DNA from: Aromatoleum petrolei
Lineage (GTDB): Bacteria; Pseudomonadota; Gammaproteobacteria; Burkholderiales; Rhodocyclaceae
Direction of reading: 5' to 3'
Assembly (NCBI RefSeq): GCF_017894385.1
Contig: NZ_CP059560.1
Span: 3,729,501 to 3,793,500, forward strand
Length of the DNA stretch: 64,000 nt
Part shown: in pieces, positions 47,446 to 55,570 of the stretch
Layout: every line of letters starts with the position of its first letter
How positions within the stretch are numbered: position 1 is the first letter of the stretch
The notes under the pieces: model-generated
What the model saw: the letters and a program-made list of their open reading frames with translations, nothing else
Database searches by the model: none
Told to the model about the DNA's origin: nothing
Made by a program: the position numbers and the translations under genes

Positions 47446-48135
47446 ATGGAGAGGGTCGCACGGACTGTGGCGGACCGGCTCATGCCGAACCAATGTTTCG
47501 TATGTGGCCAGGAGGCTGGATCCGCGCTGGTTTGCGAGGCGTGTCGGGCCGACTTGCCGAGCTTGGCGGCGGTCTGTCCGGTGTGCGCGATCCCGTCCGG
47601 AGAGGATCTGGTCTGCGGTAGTTGCCAGCGTGCGCAGCCCGCGTTCGATGCGACGGTGGCAGCCTTGCCCTATGCGTTCCCGGTCGATCGCCTCGTCCAG
47701 GCCTTGAAATACGGACGGCGGCTGGCGTTGACGCGCTTCCTTTCCGGCCTGCTCGAGCCGTTTGCGCCGCCGCAGGGGTCGGTCGTGGTGGTGCCGATGC
47801 CGCTGCATCCCGCGCGGCTGCGCGAGCGAGGCTTCAATCAGGCGGCGGAGATCGCTCGCCCGCTCGCCCGCGCGTGGGGATTGCCGTTCAAAGCCGATGC
47901 GGTCGAGCGTGTTCGCGACACCGTGCCGCAGGCAACGCTGCCGTGGATCGAGCGGCGGCGCAACATGCGGGGCGCTTTCCGTTGCCACGGTTCCTTCGCA
48001 GGAAAGACCGTCGTGATCGTCGATGACGTGATGACCACCGGCTCGACGCTCGACGAGCTCGCGCGCACGTTAAAATCGCATGGCGCCGCCTGTGTGGTGA
48101 ACCGGGTCGTCGCGCGAACCCCATCTCCGGCCTGA
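47446..48135 (+). CDS. comF: ComF family phosphoribosyltransferase-like protein
   Basis: A 229-residue protein. The N-terminal region has paired cysteines typical of the ComF zinc ribbon (CFVCGQEAG, CEAC, CPVC, CGSC within residues about 13-60). The C-terminal half is a type I phosphoribosyltransferase fold with VVIVDDVMTTGSTLDEL near 193-209. ComF is tied to DNA uptake, although its biochemical role is unclear. The ATG at 47446 is used; a TTG at 47425 is possible but no strong ribosome site is seen. trmL starts one base after its stop codon. Confidence 0.88.
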   Translation: MERVARTVADRLMPNQCFVCGQEAGSALVCEACRADLPSLAAVCPVCAIPSGEDLVCGSCQRAQPAFDATVAALPYAFPVDRLVQALKYGRRLALTRFLSGLLEPFAPPQGSVVVVPMPLHPARLRERGFNQAAEIARPLARAWGLPFKADAVERVRDTVPQATLPWIERRRNMRGAFRCHGSFAGKTVVIVDDVMTTGSTLDELARTLKSHGAACVVNRVVARTPSPA

Positions 48136-48136
48136 C

Positions 48137-48604
48137 ATGCTCCACATCGTTCTCTATCAACCCGAAATTCCGCCCAACACGGGCAACTCCATACGGCTCG
48201 CAGCCAATACGGGCGCCCATCTGCACCTGGTGCGTCCGCTCGGTTTCGATCTCTCGGACCGGCAACTCGCGCGTGCCGGGCTGGATTACCACGATCTCGC
48301 GAGCGTCAGCGTGCACGACGACTTCGATGCGTGCTGCCGCGTCCTCGCGGGGCGGCGCATGTTCGCGCTGAGCACGAAGGGGGAGCAGCGTTACGACAAG
48401 GTCGAGTACCGTGAAGGGGATGTCCTCCTGTTCGGGCGGGAAACCAGCGGGCTGCCTGCGGACGTAATGGCGAAGCTGCCGCAGGGAAGCACCTTGCGCA
48501 TTCCGATGTGCCCGTCGAATCGCAGCGTGAACCTGTCGAACGCGGTGGCCGTGGTCGTGTTCGAGGCGTGGCGGCAGCTGGGATTCGCGGGCGCGATGTT
48601 GTAG
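48137..48604 (+). CDS. trmL: tRNA (cytidine/uridine-2'-O-)-methyltransferase TrmL
   Basis: A 155-residue SPOUT methyltransferase that modifies the wobble nucleotide of leucine tRNAs. Family blocks are LYQPEIPPNTGNSIRLAANT near residues 6-25, LVRPLGFDL near 32, LFGRETSGLP near 103 and IPMCPSNRSVNLSNAVAVVV near 120-139. The full length is normal. It starts one base after the comF stop codon, so the two are coupled. Confidence 0.94.
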   Translation: MLHIVLYQPEIPPNTGNSIRLAANTGAHLHLVRPLGFDLSDRQLARAGLDYHDLASVSVHDDFDACCRVLAGRRMFALSTKGEQRYDKVEYREGDVLLFGRETSGLPADVMAKLPQGSTLRIPMCPSNRSVNLSNAVAVVVFEAWRQLGFAGAML

Positions 48605-48631
48605 GCAGGCGGGCCTTATGTGCGGCCACGA

Positions 48632-48691
48632 CCGTTCGCGCTGAGCCTGTCGAAGGGCATGCGCCGAACTTCGACGGCTCGGCCCGAATGG
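48632..48691. repeat. imperfect inverted repeat of a common dispersed proteobacterial type
   Basis: The left arm (48632-48655) ends in CTGAGCCTGTCGAAG. The right arm (48669-48691) is a diverged inverted copy beginning CTTCGACGGCTCGGC. Similar arms are widely dispersed between genes in many proteobacterial genomes. It lies between the convergent trmL and gpsA and could fold into a long hairpin. The remaining 48605-48713 gap shows nothing else. Confidence 0.65.
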
Positions 48692-48713
48692 ATTCTTGTC
48701 CTCGGGTTTCTGG

Positions 48714-49709
48714 CTATTCCTGGCGCGGTTCCCGCGACAGCAGCTGTTCGACGACTTCGCGCGGCCCCAGGCGGTTGCCGTGGAGCAGCTCGTCGACGGC
48801 AGCGCACAGCGGCATGTCGATGCCATGACGGGCGGCGAGGCTCGCTACTTCGCGTGCGGTGGACACGCCTTCCGCGACGTGGCCCAGTTCGTGCAGGATT
48901 TCGGGGAGGGTCTTTCCCTGCGCGAGCGCCAGTCCGACGCGGCGGTTGCGCGACAGATCGCCCGTGCAGGTCAGGATGAGGTCGCCCATGCCAGCCAAAC
49001 CCATCAGCGTGTCGGCTCTGCCACCCAGCGCCGTGGCCAGGCGTGCGATCTCCGCGAGCCCGCGCGTGATTAGGGCTGCGCGCGCGTTGAGGCCGAAGCC
49101 CATCCCGTCGGAAACGCCGGCAGCGATCGCGAGCACGTTCTTGATCGCGCCACCGATTTCGGCGCCGACGACGTCGCTGTTGGCGTAGATGCGCAGCCGT
49201 GGCTGGTGGAGCTTCTGCACCCACTCGCGGGCAAACGCGATGTCGGCTGCCGCCAGCGTGATCGCCGTCGGCATGCCGCGGGCGACTTCCGCCGCGAAGC
49301 TGGGGCCGGTCAGAACGCCGCAGGCGGCGCCTTCGCCCAGTTCTGCCGCGACGATCTCGTGTGGCAGACGTCCGCTGCCGGCCTCCAGTCCCTTGCATGC
49401 CCAGAGCAGCGGTGTGCACGGCGCGACGTCACGCAGGCGGCGCGCAGTCTGGCGCAAACCCGCGAGCGGAGTGACGACCAGATGAAGGTCTGCGCCGCGG
49501 GCCGCGGCGTCGAAGTCGGAACTCAGTTCGAGTGCCTGCGGCAACGGCACGTCGGGAAGGTAGCGGGCGTTCACTCGCTCGGCGGCGAGCGCCGAGATGT
49601 GGTCGGCATCGCGCCCCCACAGGATCACCCGGTGTTGTGCCGAGAAGGCCAGCGCCAGCGCGGTGCCCCATGCGCCGGAGCCGAACACGGCAATGCGGGT
49701 CGGGCTCAA
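48714..49709 (-). CDS. gpsA: glycerol-3-phosphate dehydrogenase [NAD(P)+]
   Basis: A 331-residue cytosolic enzyme reducing dihydroxyacetone phosphate to sn-glycerol-3-phosphate for phospholipid synthesis. The Rossmann motif is VFGSGAWGTALA near residues 7-18; LTGPSFAAEVARGMPTA near 132 and the catalytic-region EIGGAIKNVLAIAAG near 180 are canonical. No ATG or GTG precedes the Rossmann motif, so TTG at 49709 is taken as the start. It overlaps the stop of the upstream SH3 gene (TTGA), which indicates coupled translation. Confidence 0.92.
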   Translation of the reverse strand: MSPTRIAVFGSGAWGTALALAFSAQHRVILWGRDADHISALAAERVNARYLPDVPLPQALELSSDFDAAARGADLHLVVTPLAGLRQTARRLRDVAPCTPLLWACKGLEAGSGRLPHEIVAAELGEGAACGVLTGPSFAAEVARGMPTAITLAAADIAFAREWVQKLHQPRLRIYANSDVVGAEIGGAIKNVLAIAAGVSDGMGFGLNARAALITRGLAEIARLATALGGRADTLMGLAGMGDLILTCTGDLSRNRRVGLALAQGKTLPEILHELGHVAEGVSTAREVASLAARHGIDMPLCAAVDELLHGNRLGPREVVEQLLSREPRQE

Positions 49710-50152
49710 AGCCCCCAGACCTCGGTCACCCGGACGAAACCGTTCGCGCCGTCCTTGTGGCGGACGGGGAGCCAGCCTTCGTTGGCGCTGCCTGTGACTT
49801 CGAGTACCACGTCCTTGGCACTCTCGAAAGCGACCGGGGCATCGGCTGCGGGGCGCTGGCGCACGACTGCGCGGGCACTCGTGACCATCACCGTGCGCTT
49901 TTCTGACAGCGCGCGGCGCTCGATCCAGTTGATCGAGCCGCCTGCGTCGCGCACCTTGGCCCACTTGTCGAGACTGACGACCACTTCGAGCGGCGTTCCC
50001 GCTGCGATGATGAACAGCCGCTTGCCCTTGTCCGACGGTGAGTCGTACATGATCGCAGGCTCGGCGACCGAGCGGTATTCGATCGCGTGCACTGCCGCTG
50101 CCGGGACTGCCAGCGCGGCCGCGAGAGCGATGCGGTGGAGCAGGGTGCGCAT
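49706..50152 (-). CDS. secreted SH3-domain protein
   Basis: A 148-residue protein with a signal peptide (about 1-23, ALAVPAAAVHA). The rest is two SH3-like repeats, about 24-80 and 90-145: IMYDSPSDKGKRLFIIAAGT then WAKVRDAGGSINWIERRAL, and AVVRQRPAADAPVAFESAKD then WLPVRHKDGANGFVRVTEVW. Such domains bind peptidoglycan or peptides in the periplasm. It lies between secB and gpsA on the same strand and overlaps gpsA by four bases. Its exact role is unknown. Confidence 0.8.
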   Translation of the reverse strand: MRTLLHRIALAAALAVPAAAVHAIEYRSVAEPAIMYDSPSDKGKRLFIIAAGTPLEVVVSLDKWAKVRDAGGSINWIERRALSEKRTVMVTSARAVVRQRPAADAPVAFESAKDVVLEVTGSANEGWLPVRHKDGANGFVRVTEVWGL

Positions 50153-50157
50153 GGCGT

Positions 50158-50625
50158 TTACTGGATCGGCAGTTCGCCCGGTTCGCGGGCTTCGGATTGC
50201 TGCTGCTGCGCCTGGTACAGCGCCTCGAAATTGACCGGGGCGAGCACCACGGGCTGGAAGCCGGCACGCGTGACCGCGTCCGAGATCGCCTCGCGCGCAT
50301 ACGGGAAGAGGATGTTCGGGCAGCCGATCATCGTAACCGGTTCGAGGTCGCCCTCGGGAATGTTGCGGATCTGGAAGATGCCGGCCTGGGCAACCTCGAT
50401 GAGGAACACCGTGCGTTCGTCGGCGAGCTTGGCCGAGACGGTGACCGTCAGCGTGATTTCGTAGACGCCCTCGTCGACGCCGCTCGCCTCGGTGCGCAAC
50501 TGCACGTTGATCTGGGGATTCTCGCGCTCGAGGAAGATGCGCGGGGCGTTGGGCACTTCCAGCGAGAGATCCTTCACATACAGCTTTTCGATGGAGAAGA
50601 CGGGGGCTTGAGCGTTTTCGGACAT
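50158..50625 (-). CDS. secB: protein-export chaperone SecB
   Basis: A 155-residue cytosolic chaperone that keeps preproteins unfolded and passes them to SecA. The N-terminal part has [19 protein letters not shown] near residues 10-28, followed by the beta-strand core and [21 protein letters not shown] near 107-127, the usual SecA/substrate region. Length is normal. It follows grxC on the same strand within the conserved betaproteobacterial order rhodanese-grxC-secB-gpsA. Confidence 0.95.
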   Translation of the reverse strand: MSENAQAPVFSIEKLYVKDLSLEVPNAPRIFLERENPQINVQLRTEASGVDEGVYEITLTVTVSAKLADERTVFLIEVAQAGIFQIRNIPEGDLEPVTMIGCPNILFPYAREAISDAVTRAGFQPVVLAPVNFEALYQAQQQQSEAREPGELPIQ

Positions 50626-50672
50626 GTCGGTGCCTGAAGAATGGTTTGAAAAGGGTGAAAGGGGAAGGGGGC

Positions 50673-50933
50673 TCAGGCCTGCAGCAGCGCGTCGAGCTTG
50701 CCCTGGTGTTCGAGTTCGTAGAGATCGTCGCAGCCGCCGACGTGCGTGTCGCCGATGAAGATCTGCGGAACGGTGCGGCGACCGGTGAGCTCGATCATTT
50801 CGTCACGGCGCACGGGATCCTGGTCGACCCGGATCTTCTCGATGTCCTGCACCCCCTTGCGCCGCAGCAGTTGTTCGGCGCGTACGCAGTAGGGGCACAC
50901 CGCCGTGGCGTACATGCGGATCTTAGCGTGCAT
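50673..50933 (-). CDS. grxC: glutaredoxin 3
   Basis: An 86-residue cytosolic thiol oxidoreductase with the active site CPYC (Cys13, Cys16) and the glutathione-site blocks [18 protein letters not shown] near 55-72. The start at 50933 is preferred over ATG at 50939, because GAGGAA ends six bases upstream of it. The 50939 codon would overlap the rhodanese stop (ATGA) and have no spacing to the ribosome site. Confidence 0.93.
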   Translation of the reverse strand: MHAKIRMYATAVCPYCVRAEQLLRRKGVQDIEKIRVDQDPVRRDEMIELTGRRTVPQIFIGDTHVGGCDDLYELEHQGKLDALLQA

Positions 50934-50935
50934 CG

Positions 50936-51352
50936 TCATTTCCTCTTGCGGCTGAGCGGCTGGCCCGCCTTCTCCCATTCGGCGACGCCACCGCGCAGGT
51001 TGAACAGCTTCTCGAAACCGGCCTTCTTCAGGGTGGCGAGGGCGGCCGCGGAGCGGTTGCCCGTGGCGCAGCACAGGATGATGGGGCGGTCCTTGAACTT
51101 TTCCAGTTCGCTGCTGCGGCGCTCGAGTTCGGCGAGCGGGATATGGCGTGCGTTGGGGATGTGTCCGCCGGCGAATTCGCCCTGGTCGCGGACGTCGATG
51201 AGCTGGGCGTCCTCGCGGTTGATCAGAAGGGTCGCCTCGACGGGCGAAAGCTGCGACTTGTCGCCCTGGCTGCGCGCGAGGTCGAACAGCAGCCATGCGC
51301 CGCTTGCGGCCGCGAGTGCGGCCCAGTACCAGTTTTGCTGCAGGAATTCCAC
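50936..51352 (-). CDS. membrane-anchored rhodanese-like protein
   Basis: A 138-residue protein with one N-terminal membrane helix (about 8-24) and a single rhodanese domain. The catalytic Cys95 lies in the active-site loop CCATGNRS. The earlier block LIDVRDQGEFAGGHIPNARH is the CH2A-like region. Rhodaneses carry persulphide sulphur. It starts the grxC-secB operon and lies just downstream of an ArsR-type regulator with conserved cysteines, so sulphide or persulphide handling is plausible. Confidence 0.88.
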   Translation of the reverse strand: MEFLQQNWYWAALAAASGAWLLFDLARSQGDKSQLSPVEATLLINREDAQLIDVRDQGEFAGGHIPNARHIPLAELERRSSELEKFKDRPIILCCATGNRSAAALATLKKAGFEKLFNLRGGVAEWEKAGQPLSRKRK

Positions 51353-51425
51353 GTAGATTTACTCCGTTTGCTTTTCTTGTGCTCTGGCGGCTCGTGTGTG
51401 GCAGGGGGCGCCGCCGGCCCGGCGG

Positions 51426-51755
51426 TCAGTTGCGGCCGGGCTGGTCGTTGCAAAACACTTCGCGCATCAGGGCGATGAGCTGAAGCGTGCGTTGGTCGCA
51501 GATGCGGTAATAGACGCGGTTGGCATCCTTGCGGGTCTGCAGCACGGCCTTGTCGCGCAGGATCGCGAGATGCTGGGAGATGTTGCTCTGCGAGGTGCCG
51601 ACCGCCTCGACGATGTCCTGGACGCACACCTCGTTTCCGCCCAGCACGCACAGGATCTTCAGGCGCAGCGGGTGCGCGATGGCCTTGAGCGCGCGCGCAG
51701 CGGTTTCGATGTGCTCGTGCTTGTCGATGAGGTCGATGATGGTCTTGGTGTCCAC
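51426..51755 (-). CDS. ArsR-family transcriptional regulator with candidate sulphide-sensing cysteines
   Basis: A 109-residue winged-helix repressor. The helix-turn-helix is around VQDIVEAVGTSQSNISQHLAILRD (residues 45-68). Cysteines lie at 36, 44, 86 and 102. The pair Cys44 (in NEVCVQDI) and Cys102 near the C terminus is placed like the redox pair of persulphide sensors BigR/SqrR/YgaV, and the next gene encodes a rhodanese. Metal-sensing ArsR proteins remain possible. The start codon is GTG at 51755 with a weak ribosome site, so the start may be off. Confidence 0.8.
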   Translation of the reverse strand: MDTKTIIDLIDKHEHIETAARALKAIAHPLRLKILCVLGGNEVCVQDIVEAVGTSQSNISQHLAILRDKAVLQTRKDANRVYYRICDQRTLQLIALMREVFCNDQPGRN

Positions 51756-51784
51756 GATGGCGGGAAGTGCAGATCAGGCGACTA

Positions 51785-51795
51785 GTATAAAATAC
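51785..51795. promoter_or_regulatory. inverted repeat GTAT-N3-ATAC in the arsR-gpmA gap
   Basis: GTATAAAATAC lies between the divergent regulator and gpmA. The + strand TATAAA/TAAAAT and minus strand TATACT hexamers overlap it, so it could contain both -10 elements and an operator for the regulator. No good -35 is visible on either side. Confidence 0.35.
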
Positions 51796-51915
51796 CGCGG
51801 CCCGTAAAAGCGCGCCATCGGTGCCTTGGTGCGCAGTCTGCCCGTCTCGGGCATCCGCGCGGCAACTGCCGGGGGCGTCGGTCCTTTTCGCTCCCAACAC
51901 ATCCTCTGAGCGCTC

Positions 51916-52665
51916 ATGTACAGAATCGTTCTGCTCCGTCACGGCGAATCGACCTGGAACACGGAAAACCGTTTCACCGGCTGGGCCGATATCGAGCTCA
52001 CCGCGAAGGGCGTCGACGAGGCTCGCGCTGCCGGCCGGCTGCTCAGGCGCGCGGGGTGCGCCTTCGACCTCGCCTTCACCTCGGTGCTCAAGCGTGCCAA
52101 CAAGACGCTCAACCTGGTGCTCGAGGAGCTCGATGCTTTGTGGTTGCCGGTGGAGCACTCGTGGCGCCTGAACGAACGCAGTTACGGCGCCTTGCAGGGC
52201 CAGAGCAAGGCCGAAACCGCCGCCCGCTTTGGCGAGGAGCAGGTGCACGCATGGCGCCGCTCGTACGATGCCACCCCGCCCGCACTGGCCGAAGGCGACG
52301 AGCGCCTGACGATGAACGATCCGCGCTACGCGTCCTTGCCGCGCGCACAGTTTCCCCGCGCCGAATCGCTGAAGGATACGGTGGTTCGGTTGGTGCCGTA
52401 CTGGGAGACCGTCATCGTTCCGCAGATACTGGCCGGCCGTCGCGTCATGATCGTCGCGCACGGCAACAGCTTGCGCGCCCTCGTGAAGCACCTCGACAGG
52501 CGCGCCGACGAAGACGTCGCCGGCCTCGAGATCCCGATGGCGCAGCCGCTGGTCTATGAGCTGGATGCCAATCTGCGTCCGATCAAGAGCTACGCCCTGG
52601 CCGACGACGATCTCGTGCATGCCGGGCAGGCTGGCGCGGCTGCCCCGGGCAGGATCGGAAGCTGA
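51916..52665 (+). CDS. gpmA: 2,3-bisphosphoglycerate-dependent phosphoglycerate mutase
   Basis: A 249-residue glycolytic enzyme interconverting 2- and 3-phosphoglycerate. The phospho-His motif is LLRHGESTWN (His9) and the second catalytic His is in VMIVAHGNSLRALVK near 178. ENRFTGWADIEL and RRSYDATPPAL are also typical. Length is normal for the dPGM type. It starts a + strand series followed by envC and ctpA, a gene order seen in other betaproteobacteria. Confidence 0.95.
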   Translation: MYRIVLLRHGESTWNTENRFTGWADIELTAKGVDEARAAGRLLRRAGCAFDLAFTSVLKRANKTLNLVLEELDALWLPVEHSWRLNERSYGALQGQSKAETAARFGEEQVHAWRRSYDATPPALAEGDERLTMNDPRYASLPRAQFPRAESLKDTVVRLVPYWETVIVPQILAGRRVMIVAHGNSLRALVKHLDRRADEDVAGLEIPMAQPLVYELDANLRPIKSYALADDDLVHAGQAGAAAPGRIGS

Positions 52666-52679
52666 GAGCGCAATTGCCG

Positions 52680-54098
52680 ATGAACGGACTCTTGTGGCAG
52701 CGTGGCCTGCGTCTCGTGCTGGCCACGGGCGTGCTGCTGGCGGGTGCCGTCGTGCACGCTGCCGACGCGCCGGACGTGGCGCAGAAGCGCTCCGACCTCG
52801 AAGAGGTGCGCCAGCGCATCCGCGAGCTGCAGAAGGAGATCGCCGATACCGAGGAATCCCGCTCCAGCGCGTCGGAGGAACTCGCCGAGGCCGAGCGGGC
52901 GGTCTCGCGGGTGCAGCGCGAGCTGCAGCAAGTCGCGTCGAACCGTGCCGCGGCGGAGCGGAATCTCGCGGTGCTGGAGGCGGAGCGGCAGGCGGTCGAG
53001 GCGCGCATCGTCTCGCGACAGTCCGAACTCGCTGACTGGTTGCGCCGGCATTACGTGCATGGCGCGGCCGGCGGTGTCGCCCCCTTCCTGTCGACGCGCG
53101 ACCCGAACCAGCTCGCGCGCGATGCCTACTATCTTGAACACCTCGGCAAGGCGCGCCTCGAACTGATCGAGACTCTGCGCAATGACCTGAGGGAAAAGAA
53201 CCGGCTGGGCGAGGCAATCGTCGCGCGACGGGACCGGCTGGTCGCGCTCGAGGCCGAGCAGCAGGCGCGGCGCAAGGAACTCGAGGCCGTGCAGGCGCGC
53301 CGGAAGGAAGCCGTGGTCGGCCTTGCCGAGCAGTTGCGCACCCAGCGCAAGGAGGAACGGACGCTGCGCCAGGATCAGGAGCGCCTCGGGCGACTGGTCG
53401 CAGTGCTGGCCCGGCGTGCAGCCGAGCGCGAAGCGGCGCGCGCTGCCGCGGCGGCGAAGGCTGCCCGCGAGCAGGCAGCGCGTGAGCTCGCTGCGCGCGA
53501 AAGGGCCGCCCGGGAGCAGGCCGCGAGGAACGACTCCGCCCGCGACGGGGCTGCACCGTCTGCCGGCCCCGCCCTTGCCGGCAATGGAGCTGCTCGGGAC
53601 GCCTCCCTGGAACAGCGGCAGACGCGGCCGCCGCCGGCGCGCTCCGAGCCCGTTGTCGGCGAGATCCGCCAGTCGGCCGGGCCGACCCCCACCGGCGTGA
53701 GCTTTGCGCAATTGCGCGGCAAGATGAGATTTCCCGTGCGCGGAGAACTCGTGGGGCGCTTCGGTGCTCCAAGGGCGGAAGGCGGAACGACGTGGCGCGG
53801 GGTGTTCATCCGTGCGGCGGGGGGCTCGCAGGTGCGCGCGGTGGCGGCTGGGGAGGTGGTCTTTTCGGATTGGCTGCGAGGGTATGGCAACCTCATCATC
53901 GTCGACCACGGCGGCGACTACCTGACCATCTACGGCAACAACGATGCGCTGCTCAAGGAACTGGGCGACAACATCGCCGGCGGCGACGCAATTGCGAGCG
54001 TGGGCGCCAGCGGAGGCGGCAGCGAATCAGGTTTATACTTTGAAATCCGCCATCGGGGGCAGCCGCTCGACCCCCTGAAGTGGGTGCAGGTCAATTAG
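52680..54098 (+). CDS. EnvC-like murein hydrolase activator (degenerate LytM domain)
   Basis: A 472-residue periplasmic protein with a signal peptide (about 1-28, LLAGAVVHAADA). Residues about 32-255 form a long coiled coil, followed by an Ala/Arg/Glu-rich low-complexity linker (about 250-285). The C-terminal M23/LytM domain (about 340-472) lacks the zinc-ligand pattern: the HxxxD position reads WRGVF and the later segment is YGNN. That is the signature of activators such as EnvC, which switch on amidases at division. The start at 52680 is preferred over TTG at 52674. It follows gpmA by 14 bases. Confidence 0.9.
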   Translation: MNGLLWQRGLRLVLATGVLLAGAVVHAADAPDVAQKRSDLEEVRQRIRELQKEIADTEESRSSASEELAEAERAVSRVQRELQQVASNRAAAERNLAVLEAERQAVEARIVSRQSELADWLRRHYVHGAAGGVAPFLSTRDPNQLARDAYYLEHLGKARLELIETLRNDLREKNRLGEAIVARRDRLVALEAEQQARRKELEAVQARRKEAVVGLAEQLRTQRKEERTLRQDQERLGRLVAVLARRAAEREAARAAAAAKAAREQAARELAARERAAREQAARNDSARDGAAPSAGPALAGNGAARDASLEQRQTRPPPARSEPVVGEIRQSAGPTPTGVSFAQLRGKMRFPVRGELVGRFGAPRAEGGTTWRGVFIRAAGGSQVRAVAAGEVVFSDWLRGYGNLIIVDHGGDYLTIYGNNDALLKELGDNIAGGDAIASVGASGGGSESGLYFEIRHRGQPLDPLKWVQVN

Positions 54099-54142
54099 AT
54101 ATTCCGGCGTGGGCCGGGCGATGTTTCCTCGATGGAGTGCTC

Positions 54143-55540
54143 ATGCGCAACAAGCTTCAAAAAGCGGGACTGGTGATGACCGGCGTGGTGGCCGGCGTGC
54201 TGATCAGCCTCAATTTTTCCGCCAGTGCCGACAAGGCCACGCAGGCACCGCTGCCGGTGGAGGAGTTGCGCGCATTTGCCGACGTCTTCAATGCCATCAA
54301 GCAGGGCTACGTCGAGCCGGTCGAGGACAAGAAGCTCATCAATCACGCCATCAGCGGCATGCTGAGCGGGCTCGACCCCCATTCCGCCTATCTCGACGCC
54401 GAAGCCTACAAGGAACTGCAGGTCGGCACGCACGGCGAGTTCGGCGGCCTGGGCATCGAGGTCGGCATGGAAGATGGCTTCGTCAAGGTCATCTCGCCGA
54501 TCGAGGACACGCCGGCCTATCGTGCCGGAGTGAAGGCGGGCGACCTCATCGTCAAGCTCGATGACACGCCGGTCAAGGGCATGAACCTGAACGATGCGGT
54601 CAAGCGTATGCGCGGCAAGCCCAAGACCGACATCACGCTGACGATCGCACGCAAGGGCGAGCCGAAACCCCTCGTGCTGAAGATCACCCGCGAGGTGATC
54701 AAGGTGCAGAGCGTCAAGTCCAAGGTCGTCGAGCCGGGCTACGGTTACCTGCGCGTCGCGCAGTTCCAGGAGAACACTGCGCAGTCCGTGGTCGAGCATC
54801 TCGGCAAGCTGTCGAAGGGCACGGAGCTGAAGGGCTTGGTCCTCGACCTGCGTAACGACCCGGGCGGCCTGCTGCACGGCGCGGTTGGCGTCGCGGCGGC
54901 CTTCCTGCCGAGCAATACGCTGGTGGTGTCCACCGACGGGCGTACCGAGGACGCGAAGCGCGAATATCGCGCGAGCCCCGAGGACTACCTGCGCGGCACG
55001 CGCGAGGATTTCCTCAAGTCCTTGCCCCAGGGCGCGCGCACGCTGCCGATGGTGGTGCTCGTGAATGCCGGTTCTGCGTCGGCGTCGGAGATCGTCGCCG
55101 GTGCGCTGCAGGATCACAAGCGCGCGGTGGTGATGGGCACCCAGACCTTCGGCAAGGGGTCCGTGCAGACCATCCTGCCGCTCAATGCCAGCACCGCGAT
55201 CAAGCTGACCACCGCGCGCTATTACACGCCGAGCGGCCGTTCGATCCAGGCCAAGGGCATCGAGCCGGACATCGTCGTGGAGGAAAGCGCCAACGGGTCC
55301 TCGCGCCGTTTGCGCGAGGCCGACCTCGACGGGCACCTCGGCAACGACAAGGATCCGGATGCCGAACGCAAGCTCAAGGAGGCGCAGCAGCCGGCTGGCG
55401 AGGGCGGCAAGGCGCCGGGCGGAGACGACGAGGCGGCGTCGCCGCACCGTTTCGAATTCGCCGGCAAGGACGACTATCAGCTCGGGCAGGCGGTGAATCT
55501 TCTCAAAGGCCTGCAGATCGTCCAGAATAAAAAACAATGA
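54143..55540 (+). CDS. ctpA: C-terminal processing peptidase (S41 family)
   Basis: A 465-residue periplasmic serine protease with a signal or anchor segment at the N terminus (about 7-27). A PDZ domain spans about 80-165 (GIEVGMEDGFVKVISPIEDTP). The catalytic Ser lies in the block NAGSASASEI near 312-321 and the Lys in GTQTFGKGSVQ near 333-343. The C-terminal 75 residues are charged and low in complexity. The gene follows envC by 44 bases, with GGAG before the ATG; envC-ctpA pairing suggests cell-wall remodelling. Confidence 0.93.
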   Translation: MRNKLQKAGLVMTGVVAGVLISLNFSASADKATQAPLPVEELRAFADVFNAIKQGYVEPVEDKKLINHAISGMLSGLDPHSAYLDAEAYKELQVGTHGEFGGLGIEVGMEDGFVKVISPIEDTPAYRAGVKAGDLIVKLDDTPVKGMNLNDAVKRMRGKPKTDITLTIARKGEPKPLVLKITREVIKVQSVKSKVVEPGYGYLRVAQFQENTAQSVVEHLGKLSKGTELKGLVLDLRNDPGGLLHGAVGVAAAFLPSNTLVVSTDGRTEDAKREYRASPEDYLRGTREDFLKSLPQGARTLPMVVLVNAGSASASEIVAGALQDHKRAVVMGTQTFGKGSVQTILPLNASTAIKLTTARYYTPSGRSIQAKGIEPDIVVEESANGSSRRLREADLDGHLGNDKDPDAERKLKEAQQPAGEGGKAPGGDDEAASPHRFEFAGKDDYQLGQAVNLLKGLQIVQNKKQ

Positions 55541-55570
55541 CCCGATAAGGGCGATTGAACGGGGGCAGGG

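Noticed and set aside
53400..53540. Ala/Arg/Glu-rich stretch of the EnvC-like gene as a DNA repeat or insertion
   Set aside because: It is a low-complexity helical linker in frame, common in this family, without precise DNA repeats.
52680..54098. EnvC-like protein as an active zinc endopeptidase
   Set aside because: The zinc-ligand motifs of active M23 enzymes are replaced (WRGVF, YGNN).
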